From Aspergillus flavus (lineage: Eukaryota; Ascomycota; Eurotiomycetes; Eurotiales; Aspergillaceae), in NCBI RefSeq assembly GCF_009017415.1, contig NC_092406.1, positions 4,278,001-4,342,000 of the forward strand: 64,000 nucleotides of DNA, read 5' to 3'. The position numbers and the translations under genes were made by a program. The notes beneath the pieces were generated by a model. It did no database searches and was not told the origin of the DNA. It saw only the letters and a list, made by a program, of their open reading frames with translations. Of this stretch, positions 1-10,781 are shown piece after piece (the stretch's first letter is position 1; every line of letters begins with the position of its first letter).

Positions 1-790
1 AAGATTGCTTGGTATTGAGAACGTCTGGGTAGGGGGCGGGGAGCTAGGTGTAGGTTCTGATTGAGAGTTACGAGTCTGCCCGTTCTGGTACGCCGGATCT
101 GTGATGGCCACGTTTTCTAGTTGTTGCACAACTGTACTGACTGAAGCCTGAGGTGGAGGCGGATATGGATGCCTGTCTGTCTCGATCTGCGGGGGAGACA
201 AATAATTTTCCATCAGGTTGAGGAAATTATCCGCATCATCTGAAGTCCAAAAGTAGATGTCCAGCGTGTGCAAACGTAGTTCCTTGTCCTCGCCACGCGG
301 ATCAGTGCTTGGTAATAGCCATTCATGAGGACTGGCATTTGCTGGTGGAGGGAACGCCTGCGCGCCCTGTGATGGTGGACGGCCGTCCACGATTAGTGTA
401 CACAGCGTTGGAAACTGGGTGGAATGGCGCAGATAGACCTGATCCAGAGCTGGACATCAGTCAGCGAGGAAAGTCATTTTTTACGCGGAGGATGGGTGAA
501 AAAGCACCGACCGCCATTAAATGCATCTTGATCACGAGTTCCAGGATTATTCGCTACTTCAATCCTCGTCTTACGCTGCACCGCATTGTGATAAAGATAT
601 AGATAGGAGCCCTTATCAAATCGATGATGAAGAGGCTTGGGAGTCGGAGCTGTGAAATAATAATGGATATCGGCAAAGCTATGGGAGGATCAGACGAATT
701 TATCGCATTTGAAAGAGAGAGAGAGAATTTGCGGGGGAAATGGACGACTTACACCGTCAGCGCACGCTCTTCGCCCGGCAGCGGGGGCAT
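1..790 (-). CDS. Conserved-looking protein of unknown function, 3' part cut by the left edge
   Basis: I do not recognise the family. The ATG is at 790-788. Exon 1 (753-790) ends at a GT|GTAAGT donor, and a 74-nt intron ends at CCCATAG (679). Exon 2 covers 485-678. Exon 3 starts at 449 and runs open off the window. The product begins MPPLPGEERALTVFADIHYY and later reads HTLDIYFWTSDDANNFL. The C-terminal part is rich in Pro, Gln and Ser, as in a disordered tail. The second intron (450-484) would be only 35 nt; this splice keeps the frame, but the short length makes that junction the weakest part. No signal peptide or membrane segment is seen. The gene is divergent from uS8m. Confidence 0.6.
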
Positions 791-1368
791 AATGGCTTAT
801 CAGTATATACTATACTATGTATTGATAGTAGAGTAGTAAGATAAAGAGCAGTTGCGAGATCGAGGGTATAGTTGAAGGGGAGAGGTGAACAGGCGGACAG
901 GCATGCAAAGAAGTACACGATAAAGAATTTGGGGACAACATTATATATGAGGGGAAGCAATTGTAAGCTGCAGTGTCCAAGAGGCCGGCGGCTAGAGGGC
1001 GCTTCGAGATGCATTCTGGAGCCGTGATTAGTTGATGCCCTCCTGGGCTGGCGGCCTATAGGAACATCCCCTCGGAGCCGTCTTATCATTTCTCCGAAAA
1101 TTTCATTTGAGCTTCCGCATCATCGCAACTTCGCGGCCCATCAACGTTTACTTGAAACGGGGAGTTCTCGTGTTGTTATTCCCTCCGAGTCCCTTTGACC
1201 AAGAGGTGCAGTCTTCGGTAGGTGTATTTGTCCTCTCTTATCTCAATGAAAAAGTATTGCTCATACCTCCTCTTCCCCGTAACCAGTGATTTATCGGCTC
1301 TCCCGCACACCGTCTGAACACTTAAGGAATCCCTTCAATTGGGCCATTCCGAAAACTCACGATCCAAA
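791..1368. promoter_or_regulatory. Divergent intergenic region between the left-edge gene and uS8m
   Basis: No credible coding exon is visible. The stretch must carry both promoters and 5' leaders. The short open frames here lack splice partners and protein-like composition. Confidence 0.5.
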
Positions 1369-1881
1369 ATGTCTCTTGTCAATCTCGCCCACGTTTGTTC
1401 CCATCTAAACAACGCCACCAAGGCCCGCTTGGGTCTCACATCTATCCCGAACACCCAGCTACACCTGAAATTGTGCCTTGCTCTCCAAAACTCTGGTTAC
1501 ATCTCTTCGGTCGTCCGCGGAGGCCCGACTCCCCCTCCTCAACATACTCTTCTGGGTGTTCCCTCGGTAAATGATGAAGTTGAAGGCGTACAATCGTTGA
1601 CCCAAAGCAATGTCGCCTCAAGGCGTCTTTGGCTCGGGCTCAAGTACTGGCAGAGCGATCCTGTCCTCGGCAAGATGAGCATGGTTAGCAAGCCCAAGAG
1701 AAGGATCACGATCGATGTTGCAGGCCTCCGAGAAGTGATTCGCGGAGAAAAGAGTGGATATGTGGAAGGCTTGCGGTCCCCCGGCGAAAGTTTATACCTA
1801 TCGACGGACCGCGGTATTATGGAAGCGCGAGAGTGTGTCGAGAAGCAGGTGGGAGGCTTGGTTCTTTGCCGAGTGCTGTAG
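1369..1881 (+). CDS. mrps8: Mitochondrial small-subunit ribosomal protein uS8m (S8)
   Basis: A single exon encodes 170 aa. The start follows CCAAA, and the product begins MSLVNLAHVCSHLNNATKAR, the usual N-terminus of fungal mitochondrial S8. The C-terminal half carries S8-like elements: RRITIDVAGLREV, then a Ser-rich turn (SLYLSTDRGIMEAREC) before GGLVLCRVL. S8 binds the central domain of the small-subunit rRNA and assembles early. Weak matching to bacterial S8 is normal for mitochondrial copies. The length and absence of introns fit the family. It should act in the mitochondrial matrix. Confidence 0.85.
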   Translation: MSLVNLAHVCSHLNNATKARLGLTSIPNTQLHLKLCLALQNSGYISSVVRGGPTPPPQHTLLGVPSVNDEVEGVQSLTQSNVASRRLWLGLKYWQSDPVLGKMSMVSKPKRRITIDVAGLREVIRGEKSGYVEGLRSPGESLYLSTDRGIMEARECVEKQVGGLVLCRVL

Positions 1882-2472
1882 ATAATTGTGATGGTTGTGG
1901 AAAGGCAAACCAAGATAAAGCGTTTCTTTCATATGTGTTGGATGCTGTGGGTTTTGCATTTGAACCGGAGTTTGGTCAGTCGCAATGCCTCCGCCCATGA
2001 TTTGTATCTTCTTCTTTTTATGTTTGCGACAGCTGGGATGGATACCTTGTACAGTAACATAGGGTCGACTTCATGTATTACTTAGTTTCCTTCATTTGTG
2101 CTTCCGTCCATGACCTGGCTGGTTTTGGACCGTTTACTACTATTATATACAGCGTTGTGGCTTGGAACTGAATGGGACTGACTAGAACAAATAGTAGAAG
2201 AATAAGTCATGAAGAAATCAGAGCTTTTGCTTAGAGTGGAGGCTCTAAGGTACTACCTACCCTATTGTCTGGTAGTATATCCATATAGGTGACGTTTTAG
2301 GGGAAGGGCTAGCCGGAGGTGGAATCCATGGCGGAGGGCAACCATAAGGAATAACTCTTCCCCAATTTATGGGTACTGCTGGACACAAAGGCCTCATTGC
2401 TGATATATTCAGACTCTCCTTTCTCCACACATTATTCTAGACCCAAAACTGTAGCATGATAGGACTTGCACG
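1882..2472. other. Intergenic, no gene seen
   Basis: This is the 3' flank of uS8m and upstream flank of the broken dehydrogenase gene. No convincing exon, repeat or RNA gene is visible. Confidence 0.5.
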
Positions 2473-3688
2473 ATGGAAAAAGTCCTGATATCTGGGGGAG
2501 CCGGTTTTGTCGGTGCAGCCGTCGCCAGAGCTCTTGCAGAGAAGCACTCCGAATCTGCTATCACCATTATAGATCGCTAGCCGCCTGGGCCGGACCATAC
2601 TGTACCAGATGGTGTCGAGTTCATCAAGGTCGATGTTACTATCCAGGAGGAGGCCAGGAAGGTAATAGAGCAGGCTAGACCGGATGTTATTATTCACGCG
2701 GCCGGAATTGTTCATGCCCTGAGTGAACGATTTGGAAGAAGGGTTGAAGGGCATGTTTGGAGAACTAATGTTGGTGGAACAGAGCATATCTTGTAGGCCG
2801 CTAAACAGAGTGGAGTCAAGGGGCTTTATTTACACCAGTTCTTGCTGTGTGGTGACGGATCAAATGGGTGCACCATCCCACAACATCGATGAACAATGGC
2901 CTACACCATCCTTCGCACTCATCTATGGCGAGTCGAAGTCGGTATCCCGCTTGATATATGTGATGTAATCCAGGGGTGTATCCTTTGACACGCTGATGCA
3001 TACCCTCGCATTTAGGCTGCTGCAGAAGCTATTGTTCTTAAGGGATCAAGTGACACAGTTGCCGCATGTTCTCTCCGGCCTTCTGTGCTATACGGACCGG
3101 GTGACGACCGGTTGGTCCCTGCAATACATGCATGTATAGCCAAGGGTAAAGCCCCGTTCATCGTCGGTGATGGCCAGAATCTGTGGGATGTGACATACGT
3201 CACCAATGTTGCCGATGCCCATGTTCTGGCTGCTGAGAATCTGATGTCTTCGAGGACTGCAGCCGGTGAAGTCTTCTTTACTCAGAACAATGAACGTATC
3301 ACCTTTAGGGACTTTTGCCTTGCCATATGGGCTCATTTTGGCCACACACCCCCGTTTGAGATTCACATCCCGGGGACACTGGCTTACCTTGTTGGCTTGT
3401 CCTGTGGATTCTTGACATGGGTCTTTGGAACAACTAATATCTTGAGCCGCGGCAGTGTTAGGGATGCATGCTCTGTTCGTTATGCCAGTGGCGAGAGAGC
3501 AAAGCTGATACTAGGGTACAGACCCCAAGTCGGAATTGAAACTGGTATTCGGCTCAGTTGCGAGGTAAGTAGACAATCATACCTATCCATAGACTCCTCA
3601 TGTCCTTATTTACTCATGTATCTAGGATTATGCTCGACCTATGGGGATCGAATCACCAATGCAGCAGGCATGTAAGAAGCGTGAGTGA
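2473..3688 (+). pseudogene. Broken 3-beta-hydroxysteroid dehydrogenase / sterol C-3 dehydrogenase-like gene (Erg26 type)
   Basis: An NAD-binding Rossmann start (KVLISGGAGFVGAAVA) follows the ATG, and a YGESK motif fits the YxxxK catalytic pair of extended short-chain dehydrogenases. LRPSVLYGPGD and VTYVTNVADAH are typical of the 3-beta-HSD/Erg26 family. Introns at 2942-3015 and 3565-3625 keep good signals, and the last exon ends at TGA 3686-3688. Exon 1 has three lesions: in-frame TAG codons at 2578 and 2794, and an apparent one-base gain in the G run near 2819-2822 that shifts frame before FIYTSS. After that point the coding frame is clean to the end. The retained motifs suggest fairly recent inactivation. 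Sequencing error is possible but unlikely for all three. Confidence 0.8.
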
Positions 3689-5674
3689 TCTTCGTGTGCA
3701 TCTCAGCCAAGTGTTATGGTATTAACAGTGTAACCCTCCCATCAATGAAGAGGCGAGTACGTGTTGCTCTGACGTGACAGAAAACATTAGCTATTGTATT
3801 CCACGAATCATCTGCAAGCTTCAAGTCTTCTGGGACAGTTTGTTGGGCTGCAAACATTGTCTTCCTACGCGGTATCTTCCGCTATGCACCGTATAGGACT
3901 AGCCTATGACATTCCTTCTATTCCTTTTACTTCTCTAACCTGGCGTCATCCTTGTTTGACTATCTAAAAGACCCGTTTGTCTTCTTCATAGCCAACGGGA
4001 TCGATAGAACGGTAGAAGCCCGAGAAGAGATTGTTCCGAATAGAACCGGATAGACTTTTGCAACACTTCGTATCTAATAGTTGGCCGAGGACTGAAATAG
4101 GAATCCAATAATTGAATTGTTCTCGGCCTTTCCTGGCAGCCAAAATCGGATCACCCCGCAATCCACAGGTACGTACATCTGACGAGGACTGGCCCACAGC
4201 TTGGGCAACAAAGCCCGCAGCCAGGTGTATGCCCAACTTGTGTCAAGAAGCATCAGGATCCCAATGGGGACGGCAAAGATTCGTGTGCTCCACCGTGGAA
4301 TCCTAATTTCGGGCCGCCATCTGTTGGAACCTGGCGCTTCTATGGTCCACCGAGATATTGTTCTATCCAAGTACCACTATAATGGTAGACACTATGAGCC
4401 GTCGGACTTGTGTGGCCCCATCGTTTTAGTACTTCCGTCGACGGATCCGTCAGTGATCAGCGCAAGCTATAGGCAATGGAGTCAGCACCGGTACATAAGT
4501 GCAGCGGCAGTTGCCTCGATGGTGAAAGCAAAGGCCAATCCGGGGTAATAGATAGAATTTATGAAGGCGGGACATGACGAAGGATGGATTTCGTAGCACC
4601 TGCTTGGCTGCGTCCTGAGGGCTCAGGCAGGCGCCCTTAACCCGAACGGGACCAACCGGAGCTCCTTTTTGGAAGAAGTAGTATTTGACTTGACACCCAA
4701 CAACCAGACTCCTAATGGATCCCATCTTCCTCGCAGCCATACTCCACCCGGATCTGTGTGGGGATAACCCACTCCGTACTGGAAGGAAACTCTAACCGTG
4801 AGCTTCCCGCGATGTAATTGCTGCATGATCTCCGATGGAGCCAAGCCCTGAGACAACCTGTCACTCTGCCCAGTGGATGCATGCGCCCTGCGCAATCCTG
4901 ATATTGCTGCCCAAAACTCAGCGTAGGCGGGTATCTGTCGTCGGCTCCCCTCTTCCATTTCGATGTCCTATGATCCCTATGTCCTTTCGAGGTAGGATCA
5001 GCACCCGAACGCTGGCCGGAATCTGGTCCTGATGGGTTCTTTCCAGCTTTTCCGGGCTGATCCCACGAGAGGTACACCCCCCAAAGGGCAGTACAAGGAA
5101 GCACCTGATTGAAGGTGAGACAAAAAAGACGGGCAAGGGAACTGGGTCAGGCACCTGCGTGGTCCATACCTCGCGCTTTTGTGCTGACTGTTATTTATCC
5201 TCATCCAGTCGTTATTTACGCCCCTTTTCTGATCTCTCTCTGTAAACCTTGTCAAATGGGGCCTGATGTTGAGAGGATTTGATTGGCGATCCAACCCTGC
5301 TGTATATTGGTTTTCTCCGCAAGTCTTGTGCTAGACAGGAACGGAGTCCCCTTTGTGAGTGTCCCTTGGCCGTTGCAGCGTGGTGTTCTTCATATCCTGC
5401 CTATCTTTATCTAAGATATCGTGGGACGGAAGAAGCAAAAGCTCGCCTCGGTCCACAATGATTGGGCCCATATCCTTGCCTTTGCTTACCTAGGTGTTTA
5501 TATTAAACCAGAGCTCCCGAGCTTTGCAGTGAGACATCGCTCGAAAACAATCTTTGGTTTAGCAGCCCGGCAGCCTCAAAGAATATCCGACTAGTCCTAT
5601 TTTGTGGTCTCTTTGCCAATTTTTGTGCTTAAATACAACCTCATGCGCCGGTGCCATCAGCCTAAGCAATAGCA
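3689..5674. other. Gene-poor stretch of about 2 kb
   Basis: Many overlapping short open frames occur on both strands, but I could not chain them into a spliced gene. On the minus strand between about 5290 and 3960, protein-like fragments follow each other in changing frames with stops between. This might be a decayed gene, but I recognise no motif. No terminal repeats or transposase signature is visible. Confidence 0.4.
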
Positions 5675-6919
5675 ATGTCCTCAACCTTCAGTTATTTCTC
5701 GGGAACGTCAGGCAGTGGCTCTTGCACGCGTTCCATTAGCAGTGAATCCGATTCCTGGTCCCGTCACAGGTCAGCGCTAACTGGCAAATCCCCTTGTCTC
5801 TGCCTTTTTCCCTGTGGTCTAAGGGTATTGAAAGAAGCTCACCATCTGCAGTGCCATCATGCATCAACAACCACCAATCTACGGGACTGCTAGCGAGCCT
5901 CCGTTGGTTTATCATTCCCATCCAAGGTATCTATCTAATCATGCTGTGTCGCTTCGCTTCCCATTGGGAAGAGATGGTATCGTGCTGAGGTAAACTCATT
6001 TAGCGCCAAACGATTTTCTCCCCCACATCGTGATTGTGGTCCTCTAGACACTCAGCCTGCTACCGTAAGGCCGCCAAAGCAAGTATCGCCGGAATTTGAG
6101 TTTCCCATACCATACAGCGGCCTCCCGGTGACTTCACACGCCTCTGTTGGGGTAACTGTCTCGCCCGTGGGGCCTTTGCCGCGTCCAATTCTTTCGCGAG
6201 AGTGGGAACACCCCGCTCACCTGCCTCCGGAATCGCTTAGGCGCGATTACAACTTTGCTAAGCCGGCAGAGAACCCGGAATACCTGGTTGAAAGGCATGG
6301 TCGACGTAATTCTGAAAAGGTCAAAGGCACTGTCCGTTACCACTCACAGAGACGGCCGTCCAACCGGGACGAATTTGATGGACCCCATCAGTTACTAGAT
6401 GTTCCCTCTCCGCGTATTATAGCGGCTCAAGGAAGGGATCTTCCTCATCTTCCTACTAATCTTGATGTTTCAGAGCAAGATCGAATCTTGAGCGCAGTGA
6501 ATGACCGACTGTCGCAATGTGCTTTTGACTTTGTTGCAAAGTATCAATTTCCAATTCCACTGGAACCGGATAAGAGACAGGTGAGGGTTCCCTCAGACCG
6601 TGAATGGACTGAGTGGGTATATCTCCTTAAAAGACTGGCCACCAAGCGCCGCATTCCCGCCCGGGTCTTGTATAATGGCCAAATCAAGCAATTAGTCACG
6701 GTGCTGGAAAACTCCCTGGAAATGAGGCATGCTGCCAAGCATCAGTCCAGACCCATCAAGGATGATCGAAATGTTCTCCAGCTAATTTCAGCTGGCACTC
6801 AAGTGGCAAAGATCCTTAAGGATGCCAGTGCCATGGAGTACTTAGACCGTCTTTATGTTGACACGGAGAAGCGCATTCAGGATCGACGTACTCGCCGGGT
6901 AAAGTTCGCCAATCCATGA
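5675..6919 (+). CDS. Conserved-looking fungal protein of unknown function
   Basis: Three exons (5675-5769, 5852-5926, 6004-6919) join in frame to give 361 aa. Introns of 82 and 77 nt both have GT...AG ends, and both junctions fall inside a codon that reads AG + one base. The N-terminal third is Ser/Pro-rich and likely disordered (MSSTFSYFSGTSGSGS). The C-terminal half, from about residue 200, looks folded and mostly helical (EWTEWVYLLKRLATKRRIP, then RVLYNGQIKQLVTVLENS) and ends in a basic tail. No signal peptide or membrane helix is visible. I cannot assign a function. Confidence 0.75.
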
Positions 6920-8488
6920 ACAAGCCCTGGCTCTTTCAATTTTTGAATGTGATATCTCCACACAATGGCCACTTTCCTTTTTATGCCGCAGACCAGACCC
7001 TCCTGGAAACCCTTATGTCCCATGGCCTGTGGTACATTTCCATTGCTCCTTGATAGGCTATTTCCAGGAATGGCTCCTTCCGGAAGCCAACGTTTTGGCT
7101 TTGGATCATCCGGATACCTGATTCAATCCACTTGGTCGGGATATAATCCTTTTTCGGACTCTGATGATTTGTGAATAACACAGCATCCCACATATGGCTC
7201 ATGAACTCCTAAGCCCTCCGGAGAATTTTTCCTTGATGAAACCCATGGATAATGAGATATACCGAGGCCGAATCCCAAGCCGTTCTTGGTCGCCCATTGA
7301 AGCGTATGTTACACTAGTCACTGTGCTACAAATCGGACTCAGATAGTGATGTTGTGGCTCTCTTTTTATGCCCCCTTTTCCCGCGGTACTGGATAGTCCT
7401 TTGTTTGTTTCTGTCTTTTCGAGTATGTTGGCCTGCTTTCTATGTCTACTGTATAATCAAGCCGGGAGGATAATCATGGGCATTGCTTTTGCCTACTCTT
7501 ATGTTCAGCGCCCGGTTGACTTGATGATACTGGACTTTGTGTATCTATGGTGTGGCTGTCTGTTTGTCATTCCTCTACTCGACCTTCTTGATGGACGATG
7601 ATGGTTTCAGAGGTCGGTCTTCCGAAACACCGGTTGATTATACATTACTGGATGATTGAATGCCTGTTATGTCACCTTTTGTCTTGTTCATAGACTCCTG
7701 GCTGCAATGGTCTGATTTTTCAATCCGATGTGCTATTTCCATGGTGGCCCAAATTACAGACGTGTCCCGCTTGACCCAAAGGACAACAGTGACAATACAC
7801 TTTCCTACAAATCAAACTACGGTGGGATGCGTCTTCCCGGGCTCTCTTTATTGTCACCGAACGAAGGGGAAATGCGTGATTACGTCACATTTCCTGATCA
7901 ACTCTGCTTATAATGCGCCCGACTGAGCTACACACATACACAGTGAGTGGCAAGCGAGAAAAGAGAAAGGATCCGTCATGCCAACAACAAGAAAAAGAAG
8001 TGGCTAGCTCAGGGCCCGACCAAAAAAAAAAAAAAAAAAAAAAATGCCAAGGGTATACTGATAATTTGATGGCTGCACTTACAGCCCGTATTCGTAGACT
8101 ATGCATTTTCCGAGGTCTGGGGAAAGCGTGATTCTGTGGCACCATTGGTTAAACTTGCACTCGAGGGTTGCATCGAACCTCTGGTTAGTATGGTTATCCA
8201 TGATTACTAGGTAACAACATCATGCAACCCATGTTCTTCTCGAATCAGGCGAAAAACTTAGGGGAAGGCCGGGACGAGGAATACATCTGATTATTGGGAC
8301 AGGAGTTGAATTCTATGCTCTATCATCTATCATCCGCGCAACACGTTTAAAAAAAGAAAATCTCAACTATATCCAAAGTTCATCTCTATAAGCAAGACAG
8401 ACGCTGAGTCGTGAAGGCAGGCAAAACAGGAGAAACCGTATTTACTTAACAGAACATATCTTGGATGGAAGAACTCTAGGCATCCACC
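6920..8488. other. Gene-free stretch between convergent genes
   Basis: This lies between the 3' ends of the unknown gene and kynurenine monooxygenase, so it should hold two 3' UTRs. Short open frames at 7368-7601 and 7660-7926 lack splice partners or recognisable motifs. A run of 23 A residues sits at 8022-8044. Confidence 0.5.
8022..8044. repeat. Poly(A) run of 23 bases
   Basis: There are 23 consecutive A residues with no target-site duplication or retroelement sequence recognised next to them. Confidence 0.9.
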
Positions 8489-10279
8489 TCATGTGTTTTT
8501 AGGCGATATCTTCGTCCAAACATGACCTAAAAGTTGGACTGTAGATTGTAATGCAGGTAGCGGTGAAAGCCGGCCTGGTATCTTCCAAGCTAGTATTCCA
8601 GCAATAGTTATGCTTGAGATGACGGCAGATGCAAATCCGTAGCCGAGTATCCTGCCTTGTCTGTGTACCACCTTGACGACGTCCGAGTACCGCTGTGTAC
8701 TGAAGCTGACGCGAGCATACTGGGTCTTCCAGCCAAGGCTAGGCACGTAGAGATCGAGTGCTTCCTCGATTGACTTACGAATTTTGTACAGTGGGGTCTT
8801 CACTCCCCAGCGCATCTCAAGGTAATTTTGTTTGGAGAGGTCATTGATGGCGTGCGCATCTGCCGTACGTTGATCGGTGTATGCTTGAAATGCTGCTCGG
8901 CGCGATTCACGGAGAGCCGTGAGACTTGCGTTTAGATCAAAGGCGTCGTGCTTATCCAAGAAATCGAACAGGACCCGGATATCTTCAAGACCTGCGTTGA
9001 GACCTTGCCCATAGAATGGGAGGATGGCGTGAGCAGCATCTCCGACAATGACGATGTTGGAGCCATAATGGTGAGGCTTGGCTTTAATGCTAATCAGGGG
9101 GAGATGAGGGTTTTCTTTGAATTGCTCTTGCAGATCTTCAGGGGTGATCAGATCCGGGGAAACACCGGGGAAGTTAGCATCGAAGGATTGGAACAGTTTC
9201 TGCGGTGAGCTCTCCAGTTGCGCGTAGTGGGCGGCTGGAGCAAACAGAGTACAGGTAAATGATTTGTCAGGCGACGGAAGAGCGATGAACATGAACTCCT
9301 TTCCGGGCCAGATATGCAGGTGGTTTGGCGAGATGCGGAAGTCACCGGTGTCCGATGGTGGGATCCGAAACTCGCACCACAGAGTGTCGATGTATTCCTG
9401 TTGGTAGTCTACTCGAGAATACTTCATCATATGATACCTCGAGGCGGAGTGGGCACCATCTGCGCCGATCATGTAGTCAAAGCTTACTTCGATCTCAGGG
9501 ACACGGTTGGAGGAGCCAGGAAGGGGAGTATCCCCTGGGGCTCGACGTTCGAACCATGCTCGGTTTGATTGGAAATCAGCTCCTGTTAGTTTATGATTGA
9601 AAAACAGTTTGACATTCGGTGTCCGCTCCAGCTCATCAAGTAGGGCATTGTTCAGCGTGCTCCTGTCTACTGAGTTGATGGCCTATGAGCCCGTTAGATA
9701 CCGCTCTTCACGAAATCCTCAAGCATCAGTCATGTAAGTACTAACTTGACCATGAACGTCGTATGCCTGCGCAGCTTCCCAGAGCTTCCCATCGTCTCTG
9801 CCGTGGATCATACGACCATGCATCGGAATTGCATCGTTGAGAATCTTCTCAATCATGCCATCTCGATTTGAGCCCTTGAGGGACGAGATACCTCGTTCGG
9901 ACAGAGCGAGATTGATAGACTTGGTGAAATTCAAAGGAATCGTAGTAGGATCACGAAGGTCTGCAAGTTACTCCACAGCGTGAGCAAAAAGATCCTCAAT
10001 CGACATCTATGATGATGCATGTGGATATAGTATCATATATCAGATGATGATGTCATTCCAGCGAAAAGGAAATCAATTCCGAGTCGAGAGACTCATATTC
10101 TCTTAGAGTAGATATCGCACGATACAGCATGGGCACGTCATGAATGTAGGCTCACCTCCACGTAGTTCATACACTTCAACATCATCACCTCTAGCGGCAG
10201 CATATAGGGCTGCGAGAGATCCGACCGGACCGGCACCTACAATGACTACCTTCTGCTTCCTCGGAGGTTCCTGTGCCAT
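8489..10279 (-). CDS. bna4: Kynurenine 3-monooxygenase
   Basis: The enzyme hydroxylates L-kynurenine to 3-hydroxykynurenine with FAD and NADPH, in the de novo NAD pathway at the mitochondrial outer membrane. Exons at 10156-10279, 9746-9960 and 8489-9682 give 510 aa. The dinucleotide-binding motif [11 protein letters not shown] lies near residue 12, and INLALSERG is characteristic of the family. [10 protein letters not shown] is near residue 184, and the second FAD motif, [19 protein letters not shown], near 330. A hydrophobic stretch close to the C-terminus ([16 protein letters not shown]) matches the membrane anchor of eukaryotic enzymes. Intron 1 is 195 nt, unusually long here. The gene is divergent from map1. 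Confidence 0.92.
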
Positions 10280-10781
10280 GATGACTGTAAAACAGAAGGA
10301 GGTCTATTGAATGAAGCGTACTCTGCTTCTCTTCGAAACAGAAAAATCATTCACCCTTATATTATCAATCACTATGGCTCATGGATAGAACTTTGCCTCA
10401 CGTGATTTCCACGTGAGTGGCATCGGACGATTTCTCCCCAATGACAACCAGCGTTGGTTGCGCCATCCATACTTTCTACGCTTAAATTTTCGTTCTCATA
10501 AGTATCACATGATATCAAGCCGCGCGCCAAGGTGCGCTTAATGACCCTAGATAGTAGATAAACTAAGCCGGGTACGGTTAACAGCCTTGCCGCACTAGGA
10601 ATAGTCCCTTCTGGGCCGAGACTCGACCGATTAATCCGACGGGTGTATCCGCGGGGGATTTGCCCAATTTTTCCTACCTCTCGCAACCTTTTATCCGCAT
10701 AGGATACCCCAATTCGACTTTGTTTCGCATTGATTGCGCTATTTTCCCCTTCGAGCTTTTTCCCTATCTATTTCTTACAGC
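10280..10781. promoter_or_regulatory. Divergent promoter region of kynurenine monooxygenase and methionine aminopeptidase
   Basis: Two CACGTG E-boxes lie at 10399-10404 and 10410-10415, each followed by A. No other coding exon is seen. Confidence 0.6.
10399..10415. promoter_or_regulatory. Paired CACGTGA E-box elements
   Basis: Two CACGTG palindromes with starts 11 bp apart sit about 120 bp upstream of the kynurenine monooxygenase ATG. CACGTG is a classic bHLH (Cbf1/Cpf1-like) site; actual binding is inference. Confidence 0.45.

Noticed and set aside
757..1089. Minus-strand 110-codon open frame upstream of the left-edge gene
   Set aside because: It overlaps exon 1 of the left-edge gene in a different frame and reads as leader sequence; no motif.
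1539..1913. Minus-strand 124-codon frame opposite uS8m
   Set aside because: Antisense shadow of a well-supported ribosomal protein gene.
5041..5100. P450 heme-binding loop suggested by PFGG in one minus frame
   Set aside because: The Cys ligand spacing is wrong and the frame breaks on both sides.
7368..7926. Hydrophobic open frames that might be a small membrane protein
   Set aside because: No splice partners, no conserved motif, and they lie in a convergent 3' region.
7885..8145. Minus-strand frame containing a run of Phe residues
   Set aside because: The Phe run is only the poly(A) tract read on the other strand.
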